Below, piece after piece: positions 15,318 to 21,513 of a stretch of DNA of 25,361 nt (positions within the stretch are counted from its first letter, which is position 1; the number at the start of each line of letters is the position of its first letter). This DNA comes from Mediterranea massiliensis (GTDB lineage: Bacteria > Bacteroidota > Bacteroidia > Bacteroidales > Bacteroidaceae). The notes beneath the pieces are model-generated. The model made no database searches. It was not told the DNA's origin and saw nothing but the letters and a program-made list of their open reading frames with translations. A program made the position numbers and the translations under genes. The stretch covers positions 1-25,361 of the forward strand of contig CATXSD010000034.1 of NCBI GenBank assembly GCA_958402075.1, in the 5' to 3' direction.

Positions 15318-15343
15318 ATTTATTTTTATTTCTTGAAAATGTT

Positions 15344-15574
15344 TTAAATGTTCTCTTTGACTTGTTCAACCACTCTGAACAGCTCACTCAAAGGCAGATT
15401 CAAATTGTTGCCGATACGTTCGATGATGTCCAGTGAAACATTGCGGCGACCGTTCTCGATGTCGCTCATGTAGCGTCTGTCTATGCCTGCTTCAAAGGCA
15501 AAGCGTTCCTGCGACAGGCCGCGCTCTTTTCTTAACTTTATGATTGCTGTTCCGAATTGCTTTCTGATGCACAT
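15344..15574 (-). CDS. XRE-family HTH regulator, controller-like (76 aa)
   Basis: A single-domain Cro/C1-type helix-turn-helix protein. The HTH lies at about residues 14-45, with SQERFAFEAGIDRRYMSDIENGRR as turn and recognition helix. Size and position, immediately before a methyltransferase gene and with restriction genes further downstream, match controller (C) proteins that time restriction-modification expression. Its GC (around 50%) is well above that of the methyltransferase next to it, so it probably did not travel with that gene. The promoter lies at 15597-15628, with a repeated 11-base site beside it. The C-protein role is inferred from context. Confidence 0.85.
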   Translation of the reverse strand: MCIRKQFGTAIIKLRKERGLSQERFAFEAGIDRRYMSDIENGRRNVSLDIIERIGNNLNLPLSELFRVVEQVKENI

Positions 15575-15596
15575 AATATTGCTGTTGTTTATTTTG

Positions 15597-15638
15597 CAAA
15601 TATCGGTCTATTGTTAGTTCAAGACAACGGCCTATTGT
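15597..15638 (-). promoter_or_regulatory. Promoter and direct-repeat operator of the XRE/methyltransferase operon
   Basis: On the minus strand GTTG (15625-15628), a 20-base spacer and GATATTTG (15597-15604) form a near-consensus promoter. Two direct copies of an 11-base site, CGGTCTATTGT (15604-15614) and CGGCCTATTGT (15628-15638) on the plus strand, start 24 bases apart. One abuts the -7 box and the other abuts the -33 box, a placement suited to control by the XRE protein. Confidence 0.5.
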
Positions 15639-15762
15639 GCACATTTTGCCCATGGAAGGGGTGTCGTGGATACTTTGAAGGGAAAGACGGGTAGGGGGAA
15701 AGTCTTGTAGATTTGTCTGAATGTTTGATAGGGGATGGGGAAAGTTTGTGGAGGAGAGTTGG

Positions 15763-16278
15763 TCAGTATTCGCTTTTCTCCTCCGCCGCCATCGCCACGC
15801 CGCTGCCTTCTTCCTGCTCCGTATAAGGCTTCGCCTTGGGGGCGGAACAGTTTTGCAGGAAGATATGGTTCAGTGTGAGGGCAAGGCCCTGCAAGGTCTG
15901 TTCGCGGTTCCTGGGCTTGAGCTGGCACTCCCACACCTGGATGACGTGCCAACCCATGCGGCGCAGCTGGAGGCGTTCGGCAAGGTCGCGCTCGCGGTTG
16001 CGCTCAATCTTGGCTTGCCAGAAGTCGGTGCGGGTCTTGGGAAGGACGAAGTAGCGGCAGCCTTCGTGGCCGTGCCAGAAGCAGCCGTTCACGAAGATGA
16101 CGGTGCGGTACTTGCGGAGTACGATGTCGGGGGTGCCGGGCAGGCGGCGGACGTTGATGCGGAAGCGGAACCCTTGGGCAAACAGGTATTTGCGCACCAG
16201 GACCTCGGGCTTGGTGTTGCGGCTGCGGATGCTGGACATGCACTTGTGCCGCTGTTCGGGTGTCAGCTTGTCTGCCAT
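15763..16278 (-). CDS. vsr: Very short patch repair endonuclease Vsr (171 aa)
   Basis: A Vsr endonuclease, which nicks beside T:G mismatches left by deamination of 5-methylcytosine and so protects methylated sites from mutation. It has the typical start DKLTPEQRHKCMSSIRSRNTKPE (zinc- and DNA-contacting region). The catalytic LPGTPDIV with D51 matches the position in E. coli Vsr. FVNGCFWHGHEGC (62-74) supplies the intercalating aromatic residues and metal-binding H/C, and GWHVIQVWECQL closes the core. I start it at the ATG 16278, where family similarity begins; a TTG at 16323 would add 15 unrelated residues and overlap hipT. The ~35-residue tail beyond the core is not conserved. A cytosine methyltransferase lies nearby, which fits. 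Confidence 0.93.
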   Translation of the reverse strand: MADKLTPEQRHKCMSSIRSRNTKPEVLVRKYLFAQGFRFRINVRRLPGTPDIVLRKYRTVIFVNGCFWHGHEGCRYFVLPKTRTDFWQAKIERNRERDLAERLQLRRMGWHVIQVWECQLKPRNREQTLQGLALTLNHIFLQNCSAPKAKPYTEQEEGSGVAMAAEEKSEY

Positions 16279-16306
16279 GCGGTGATAGGTTTCTTCAACG
16301 TTACTT

Positions 16307-17239
16307 TTACGAAAGTCTGCCAAGTCGTTCTCTCAACAATTCGTCATACTTTTCTTTTAATTCAGTATTTAAAAAAGAGTTTTGAATGACTGCTTCAAAC
16401 CTGGGTAATAGTTTGATATATTTATTTATCAGTCGTTCTACAATGATATTTTCGATGCTTAGATTGGCTGCGGTTTTAATGAAATCTTCCCTTTGTAGCT
16501 TATTCTTCCGGCCATTCAATGTCAATGCCAGTTCTTCATTATCCTTTGGGTTGATAATAACTGCGTTCAGCAAGTCATAAGCTGGCGTCAGACGTATCTT
16601 ATCTGCAGCTTCATATAGGGAGAAGTTCTTCAAATGCATATCGTTATTTCCGGTCAGCCACGAGAAAAGTACCAGCTCAAAGAAATTGGTTACGTCCATT
16701 TTGGGTAAAGACGAGTATTTCAGGATGGTCTTGCCGATACGCTCGTAACTGCTTTTGTATTTATGTTCCGTTTGTCGTTCTGTCAATTGGCACATGTCTT
16801 CCATTGCAATCTTTTCTCCGGAAGGAGTCCTGTCTATCCGGCGGGTAAGGTAACAAAGCGTTCCGTCTGCCATATGCATTAACGTGTGGGGAACCACATC
16901 AATATGTGCCACTTCTGCAAGGTGCATCGTCAAATCCTCTACTTCGGGCATCATTGTGTAGTGTGAGGTTTGGGGCTTGCATATATAACTGCCCCACAGT
17001 CCTACAATCGTCAATCGTCTGCTGCCTTCGTGTTCATTCAAATGCAAGGACAATTTCGGTTGGACACCGGTCAAGGAAGTTTGGTCTTGAATGATTTGCA
17101 GGGCAAGTTGGTCAAGTTGTTCTGTCGTATAGTCAAGAACGGGTAACGTGCTTGTGCCGAAGAACTTTCTGACACAAGCCGGATGCATATCTTTTTCTCC
17201 TTTTCGAAGCGGGCGATAACAATATAAACAATTACACAT
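16307..17239 (-). CDS. hipT: HipT-type Ser/Thr kinase toxin of a HipBST system (310 aa)
   Basis: A HipA-family kinase lacking the N-terminal subdomain that one-piece HipA has; that part is encoded separately upstream. Visible elements are the glycine/serine-containing loop TSLTGVQPKLSL (54-65, the region that carries regulatory phospho-serines in HipA/HipT), the catalytic GNNDMHLKNFSL (197-208, D200) and the metal-binding LTPAYDLL (217-224, D222). The first 27 residues carry a cysteine pair and further Cys/His (CNCLYC, DMHPAC), a possible zinc knuckle. HipA/HipT kinases phosphorylate aminoacyl-tRNA synthetases and halt growth; the target here is unknown. The ATG at 17239 has a good GGAGG upstream and overlaps hipS by eight bases; a TTG at 17269 is rejected. 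Confidence 0.88.
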   Translation of the reverse strand: MCNCLYCYRPLRKGEKDMHPACVRKFFGTSTLPVLDYTTEQLDQLALQIIQDQTSLTGVQPKLSLHLNEHEGSRRLTIVGLWGSYICKPQTSHYTMMPEVEDLTMHLAEVAHIDVVPHTLMHMADGTLCYLTRRIDRTPSGEKIAMEDMCQLTERQTEHKYKSSYERIGKTILKYSSLPKMDVTNFFELVLFSWLTGNNDMHLKNFSLYEAADKIRLTPAYDLLNAVIINPKDNEELALTLNGRKNKLQREDFIKTAANLSIENIIVERLINKYIKLLPRFEAVIQNSFLNTELKEKYDELLRERLGRLS

Positions 17240-17570
17240 GTCTTTCCTCCTTTCCTTCAATAGGGACAACGCTTACAGCTCCGATGCAATCCTTGCAGCA
17301 GGCCAGCAACAACGACATCCGGTCAAGAATGCTGATGTCTGTATTCCTCAATGCAACGTCCAGCAACCATCCTTCGGGAATCAAGCCGTCAAAAAAAGGA
17401 AATAGCACGGGGCTTGTGTATGCTTCTTCCCGCAAAGGCAATGTCAGGCTGACAGCCTTTGCCGTTTCCAAAGAAAGATACTCCGGCAAATAGCGGAACT
17501 CATATCCGGCATCGTTTTCTGTCAGAATTCCAGCCAACAGGTCTTTATAAAATATACGGGCTTGTCTCAT
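17232..17570 (-). CDS. hipS: HipS-type protein, HipA N-terminal subdomain (112 aa)
   Basis: Matches the N-terminal subdomain of HipA: a short beta-rich start (ARIFYKDLLAGILTENDAGYEFRYL), then LSLTLPLREEAY and the conserved LFPFFDGLIPEGWLLD. In the HipBST systems studied in E. coli this separate small protein, rather than HipB, neutralises the kinase. It is coupled to both neighbours: its ATG overlaps the hipB stop (ATGA, 17567-17570), and its stop overlaps the hipT start by eight bases. Length is as expected. The antitoxin role is inferred from the family and gene order. Confidence 0.85.
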   Translation of the reverse strand: MRQARIFYKDLLAGILTENDAGYEFRYLPEYLSLETAKAVSLTLPLREEAYTSPVLFPFFDGLIPEGWLLDVALRNTDISILDRMSLLLACCKDCIGAVSVVPIEGKEERHV

Positions 17571-17773
17571 TGATGATCGGTTTTGGGAGTGGCAACCATT
17601 TCATAATTGAAGAAGTCAAGAAGTTGATTTACTTTATCAAGCCTCAACGTTTCCTTACCTTGCTCCAGGTCGCGTACAAAACGCAATCCTACACCTGATT
17701 TCAACGATAGTTCTTCTTGCGTCAGATTGTACTGCTTTCTCAACATCTTGACTATAGTAGGGAGATGATTCAT
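17567..17773 (-). CDS. hipB: HipB-type XRE-family transcriptional repressor (68 aa)
   Basis: A short Cro/C1-type HTH protein (NLTQEELSLKSGVGLRFVRDLEQGKETLRLDKVNQLLDFF), typical of HipB. It is the first gene of the three-gene operon and is expected to bind the repeated TTATACC-N6-GGTATAA sites upstream as a dimer and repress the operon. The ATG at 17773 follows an AAGGAA ribosome-binding sequence. The C-terminal tail after the HTH is very short, so it may lack the peptide that HipB uses to contact HipA. Confidence 0.9.
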   Translation of the reverse strand: MNHLPTIVKMLRKQYNLTQEELSLKSGVGLRFVRDLEQGKETLRLDKVNQLLDFFNYEMVATPKTDHQ

Positions 17774-17785
17774 AGAGTTCCTTCT

Positions 17786-17888
17786 TTATACCTTTTCGGG
17801 TACAAAGTTAATGTATTTATTTAATATTATACCATAAAGGGTATAATTTATTCGTTTCTATACGATATTATACCATAAGGGGTATAAT
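17786..17888 (-). promoter_or_regulatory. hipBST promoter with three phased operator palindromes
   Basis: Three copies of TTATACC-N6-GGTATAA are present: 17786-17805 (one mismatch, GGTACAA), 17827-17846 and 17868-17887 (both perfect). Their starts are exactly 41 bases apart, close to four helical turns, so they face the same side of the DNA. On the minus strand the -7 box TAACTTTG lies at 17803-17810 and overlaps the first operator; the second covers the -33 region. HipB binding would block transcription. Confidence 0.75.
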
Positions 17889-18055
17889 CTGATGGATTTT
17901 TGAACTGCAAAAGAAAGTTATGCAGATGCCGTTTTTCTATGTTCTTGGGTAAAAATGAGGCGTCCGAAGAGAACCTGCATTTCCTGCCTGCCGGCTGTAC
18001 ACATCCTCCGGACAGGTTGTCCGCATCGGGCAGACAGGTTGTTCACGTTTTCGAC

Positions 18056-18110
18056 AAAGTCCATAGTTGGCGCGCTAAAGTCCATAGTTACGGCGCTAAA
18101 GTCCATAGTT
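18056..18110. repeat. Three tandem copies of a 13-base core with 21-base period
   Basis: AAAGTCCATAGTT occurs at 18056-18068, 18077-18089 and 18098-18110, each 21 bases apart, with similar GC-rich linkers (GGCGCGCT and ACGGCGCT). Just upstream GACAGGTTGT is repeated at 18011-18020 and 18033-18042. No convincing gene uses this stretch. Confidence 0.7.
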
Positions 18111-18146
18111 AGGGGTGCTGATGTAGGTAGTTGGCGGGCGGGGATG

Positions 18147-18276
18147 TGACACCCTGCCACCTGTATTTTATAACTTCTCACGCGCGCGGGGGAGAGTAAG
18201 TGTTAATGTCATTAACACTGACCGAAAACATGTATTTCTATATAAAAAGTTAAAAAAACGGGTGCCCAGGGTGTCA
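18147..18276. repeat. 130-bp MITE-like element with ~30-bp imperfect inverted ends and central palindrome
   Basis: The outermost ten bases TGACACCCTG (18147-18156) are repeated inverted at 18267-18276. The arms continue imperfectly for about 30 bases (18147-18176 and 18247-18276, sharing CACCYGT, a T-rich run and AACTT with small indels). At the centre lies the near-perfect dyad AGTGTTAATG-T-CATTAACACT (18199-18219). The element has no coding capacity. It lies in the 500-base gene-free stretch between the hip operators and the radical SAM gene, which otherwise holds only the 21-base tandem repeats. Confidence 0.6.
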
Positions 18277-18351
18277 AGGTCACCGATGAAAAGGTCTTTT
18301 CCCCGCAAAAAAAATCCTCCTCCCCCCGACCCGAAACCACCCGATTCTCAT

Positions 18352-18359
18352 TACCTTTG
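18352..18359 (+). promoter_or_regulatory. -7 box for the radical SAM/DUF4130 operon
   Basis: TACCTTTG matches TAnnTTTG and lies 26 bases before the ATG at 18386. The -33 region is GC-rich and poor, so strength is uncertain. Confidence 0.5.
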
Positions 18360-18385
18360 TCCCCACAACCCTATCTCCGCGAACG

Positions 18386-19648
18386 ATGAACGAAAATGTG
18401 CTCCATAAACTGAAGGTGTTGGCCGAGTCGGCCAAGTACGACGTGTCGTGCTCGTCGAGCGGCACCGTGCGGCGGGGCAAGGCGGGCATGGTGGGCAACA
18501 CGGTGGGAGGCGTGGGCATCTGCCACAGTTTTGCCGAAGACGGGCGGTGCATCTCTCTGCTCAAGGTGATGCTCACCAACTATTGCATCTACGACTGTGC
18601 CTACTGCATCAACCGCCGCAGCAACGACATACCGCGCGCCACGCTGTCGGTGACCGAGCTGGTGGAGCTCACCATGGAGTTCTACCGCCGCAACTACATC
18701 GAGGGGCTCTTCCTGAGCAGCGGCGTGGTGCGCAACCCCGACTACACCATGGAGCGGCTGGTGCGCGTGGCCAAGGACCTGCGGACGGTGCACCGCTTCA
18801 ACGGATACATCCACCTGAAGAGCATCCCCGGCGCCTCCCAGGAGCTGGTGCACGAGGCGGGGCTCTATGCCGACCGCCTGAGCGTGAACATCGAGATACC
18901 CAAGGAAGAGAACCTGAAGCTGCTGGCGCCCGAGAAGGACCACCGCAGCGTGTATGCCCCCATGCGCTACATCCGCCAGGGGGTGCTGGAGAACCGCGAG
19001 GAGCGGAAGAAGTTCCGCCACGCGCCGCGCTTCGTGCCCGCGGGGCAGAGCACGCAGATGATTGTGGGCGCCACGGCGGAGACGGACAAGGACATCCTGC
19101 GCCTGTCGTCGGCCCTCTACAGCCAACCCACCATGCGCCGCGTCTACTACTCGGGTTACGTGCCCGTCAATGCCTACGACCCGCGCCTGCCCGCCCTGAA
19201 GCAGCCGCCGCTGGTGCGCGAGAACCGCCTCTACCAGGCCGACTGGCTGATGCGCTTCTACCAGTTCCAGGTGGACGAGATTGTGGACGATGCCTATCCC
19301 GACCTCGACCTCGAGGTGGACCCCAAGCTGGCATGGGCCTTGCGCCACCCCGAGCAGTTTCCTGTCGATGTCAACAAGGCCGACTACGAGATGCTGCTCC
19401 GCGTGCCGGGCATCGGGGTGAAGTCTGCCCGCCTCATCGTGGCTTCGCGCCGCTTCGGGCGGCTGGGTTACTACCAGCTGAAGAAGATGGGGGCGGTGAT
19501 GAAGAAGGCGCAATACTTCATCACCTGCAGCGAACTGCCCATGCTGACGGTGAACGAGCTGACGCCCCAGGGCGTGCGCCGCCTGCTGGTGAAGCGCAAG
19601 GCGAAGGGCGGCGACGACGGACAGCTGACGCTGGACTTCGGCGGATGA
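18386..19648 (+). CDS. Radical SAM protein, putative DNA modification/repair family (420 aa)
   Basis: A radical S-adenosylmethionine enzyme with the cluster motif CIYDCAYC (C67, C71, C74) that holds the 4Fe-4S cluster. Residues 325-355 form a helix-hairpin-helix DNA-binding motif (PVDVNKADYEMLLRVPGIG). This combination defines the family annotated as putative DNA modification/repair radical SAM proteins (TIGR03916-type), which are nearly always encoded next to a DUF4130 protein, as here. The reaction is not known. The N-terminal YDVSCSSSGTVRR and GICHSF segments are family signatures. Its stop overlaps a possible ATG for the partner (ATGA at 19645-19648). GC is high, as in the core genome. 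Confidence 0.92.
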   Translation: MNENVLHKLKVLAESAKYDVSCSSSGTVRRGKAGMVGNTVGGVGICHSFAEDGRCISLLKVMLTNYCIYDCAYCINRRSNDIPRATLSVTELVELTMEFYRRNYIEGLFLSSGVVRNPDYTMERLVRVAKDLRTVHRFNGYIHLKSIPGASQELVHEAGLYADRLSVNIEIPKEENLKLLAPEKDHRSVYAPMRYIRQGVLENREERKKFRHAPRFVPAGQSTQMIVGATAETDKDILRLSSALYSQPTMRRVYYSGYVPVNAYDPRLPALKQPPLVRENRLYQADWLMRFYQFQVDEIVDDAYPDLDLEVDPKLAWALRHPEQFPVDVNKADYEMLLRVPGIGVKSARLIVASRRFGRLGYYQLKKMGAVMKKAQYFITCSELPMLTVNELTPQGVRRLLVKRKAKGGDDGQLTLDFGG

Positions 19649-19710
19649 GGCCGGCGGACAAGAAGGACGGAAGTCCTGTTCATGGAATAGACTTACAGAA
19701 ACACGCAGAT

Positions 19711-20487
19711 ATGCAGACGATATTTCAGTTTGACAACACCTTCGACGGCCTGCTGACGGCCGTCTTCGAGGCATATTCGCGGCGCACCTTCCCCGACGTC
19801 CTGTCGGTGGAGGGTGAGCCGCTTCCGCTTTTCCACGACGAGGTGTTCACGGTGGTGACCGATACGGCGAAGGCTGAAAGGGTGTGGAAAGGGGTGCAGA
19901 AGAAGCTCTCGGCGGGTGCCTTGCGCTGCCTGACCCGCTGCTGGCTGGCCGGGGAGGCGGAGACGCCCATGGTGCTCTTCCGCTACATCCGCAAGGTGGT
20001 CGACGCGCCCCGCTCCATCGAGACGAACTTTGCCGACCCCGACGTGCTGGCATTCGCGCGCATGTGGAAGCGGGTGGAGACGGAGAAGTGGCACCTCATC
20101 CAGTTCATCCGCTTCCAGAAGGCGGCCGACGGCACCTACTTTGCCGCCGTGGAGCCCGAGAAGGACGCCCTGCCGCTGGTGGTCGACCACTTCCGCGACC
20201 GTCTGGGCGACCAGCGCTGGGTGGTGTACGACGTGGGGCGCGGCTATGGCTTCTACTTCGACGGGCAGGAGGTGAGGCACGTCACCTTTGCCGACGACAG
20301 CCCTGTGGTCCGCCTGGTGGACGGACGCCTGGACGAGGAGCTGATGGACAAGGACGAACGCCTCTTCCAGCAGCTGTGGAAGACGTACTTCAAGGCCATC
20401 TGCATCAAGGAGCGGTGGAACCCGCGCAAGCACCGTCAGGACATGCCCGTGCGCTACTGGAAGTACCTGACGGAGAAGCAGGAGTGA
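19711..20487 (+). CDS. DUF4130 / TIGR03915-type DNA metabolism protein, radical SAM partner (258 aa)
   Basis: Matches the partner family of the preceding radical SAM protein: the opening FDNTFDGLLTAVFEAYSRRT, the central SIETNFADPDVLAFARMWKRVETEKWHLIQFIRF and the C-terminal KTYFKAICIKERWNPRKHRQDMPVRYWKYL are diagnostic. In other bacteria this domain is fused to or next to UdgX-type uracil-DNA glycosylases, which supports a role in DNA base repair; no UdgX is in this window. I start it at 19711, where family similarity begins. An in-frame ATG at 19645, overlapping the upstream stop as ATGA, would add 22 residues and cannot be excluded. It ends six bases from the convergent MltD-like gene. Confidence 0.88.
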   Translation: MQTIFQFDNTFDGLLTAVFEAYSRRTFPDVLSVEGEPLPLFHDEVFTVVTDTAKAERVWKGVQKKLSAGALRCLTRCWLAGEAETPMVLFRYIRKVVDAPRSIETNFADPDVLAFARMWKRVETEKWHLIQFIRFQKAADGTYFAAVEPEKDALPLVVDHFRDRLGDQRWVVYDVGRGYGFYFDGQEVRHVTFADDSPVVRLVDGRLDEELMDKDERLFQQLWKTYFKAICIKERWNPRKHRQDMPVRYWKYLTEKQE

Positions 20488-20493
20488 GACGCC

Positions 20494-21474
20494 TTAGTCG
20501 ATGACCCAGCGGCGGTTGTGGGCGACGGTCTTCTTGGGGTTGTAGTGCATGCCCGCACGGGTGGGTATCTTCAGCACGTAGGTGCGCCCGCTCTTGTTCA
20601 TCAGCGAGGTGTCGCGCAGCCAGGGGTTGAAGTCCTTGAGCTGGGCATAGGTGATGCCCTTGCTTTGGGCGAACTGCGCCAGGTTGTCGATGCCCTTGGT
20701 GACGGTCACCGTGGTGCAGGCGATGGGTGGGTAGAGCTGTTCGCGCCTGAGCATGAAGCCGTAGCGTTGCGGATCGGTGAAGACGGCCTTGGCGGCCAGC
20801 AGGCGGAACATGTAGCGCGAGGTTTCCTCGACGAGCCACAGGTCGGCGGCCTGGTCGACCATCTGGCGCTGGAGCTGCTGGGTGATGCGTCCCTGGCCGG
20901 CGTTGTAGGCGGCGGCCACGCAGAGCCAGTTGCCATATTTCTCATAGGATTCCTTCAGATACTTGCAGGCGGCGCGGGTGGCTTTCTCTATGTTGTAGCG
21001 TTCGTCGATGTTCTGGTTCACCTCCAATCCGTATTGGCGCCCCGTGCCCTGCATGAACTGCCACATGCCGGCGGCTCCGGCGGGCGACTTGGCCAGGTGG
21101 TTCAATCCGCTCTCGATGACGGCCAGGTACTTGAAGTCGTCGGGCACGCCACATTCCTTCAGGATGGGCTCGATGACGGGGAAGTAGCGGTTGGCGCGCT
21201 TCAGCGAGAGCAGGGTGGTGGAGTGCATGTAGGTGAAGGACATCAGCTCGCGATCCATGCGCTCGCGGTGGTCGTAGCGGTCCATGCGGATGGTTTGTCC
21301 GGCAAAGGTCACCTGGTCGGGGACGGAGGGCGAGGCGGTGAAGTGGGACACGTCGCTGCGCACGGAGTTCACTTCGGGGTCGAAGCGGTCGTTGCCCAGC
21401 AGGAAGGGCAGGGAGATGCCGATGCACAGTGTGGCCGTGGAGGCCAGTATGGGGCGGAGGAAATTCTTTTTCAT
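20494..21474 (-). CDS. MltD-like membrane-bound lytic transglycosylase with LysM-like end (326 aa)
   Basis: A peptidoglycan-cleaving lytic transglycosylase (GH23). An N-terminal hydrophobic signal segment (FLRPILASTATLCIGISLPF) indicates export to the periplasm. The catalytic domain has the general acid E121 in AVIESGLNHLAKSPAGAAGMWQFM (118-141) and the later AAAYNAGQGRI motif. The C-terminal ~70 residues (TVTKGIDNLAQFAQSKGITYAQLKDFNPWL) resemble a LysM-type cell-wall-binding module. I start at the ATG 21474, giving a normal signal peptide; an ATG at 21483 would add MTD. It is the last gene of the yjbQ-SDR-mltD-like row on the minus strand. Confidence 0.92.
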   Translation of the reverse strand: MKKNFLRPILASTATLCIGISLPFLLGNDRFDPEVNSVRSDVSHFTASPSVPDQVTFAGQTIRMDRYDHRERMDRELMSFTYMHSTTLLSLKRANRYFPVIEPILKECGVPDDFKYLAVIESGLNHLAKSPAGAAGMWQFMQGTGRQYGLEVNQNIDERYNIEKATRAACKYLKESYEKYGNWLCVAAAYNAGQGRITQQLQRQMVDQAADLWLVEETSRYMFRLLAAKAVFTDPQRYGFMLRREQLYPPIACTTVTVTKGIDNLAQFAQSKGITYAQLKDFNPWLRDTSLMNKSGRTYVLKIPTRAGMHYNPKKTVAHNRRWVID

Positions 21475-21513
21475 ATCAGTCATTTTCTGTTTTACGTTTG
21501 TTTTCGGATGGAT

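Noticed and set aside
15639..15762. The 124-base space between vsr and the XRE promoter
   Set aside because: I searched it for a small gene or hairpin and saw nothing convincing.
16279..16323. TTG start that would extend Vsr by 15 residues
   Set aside because: The extra residues overlap the hipT end and lie outside the conserved Vsr start, which begins at the ATG 16278.
18056..18110. Possible minimal CRISPR array
   Set aside because: The repeated unit is 13 bases with 8-base linkers that are similar to each other. True arrays have longer repeats and unique spacers, and there are no cas genes.
17918..18181. An 87-codon minus-strand ORF containing repeats of TMDFSAV/TMDFSAP
   Set aside because: The repeats are only the 21-base DNA repeats read in frame; other frames give similar repeated peptides. 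There is no ribosome-binding site or family match.
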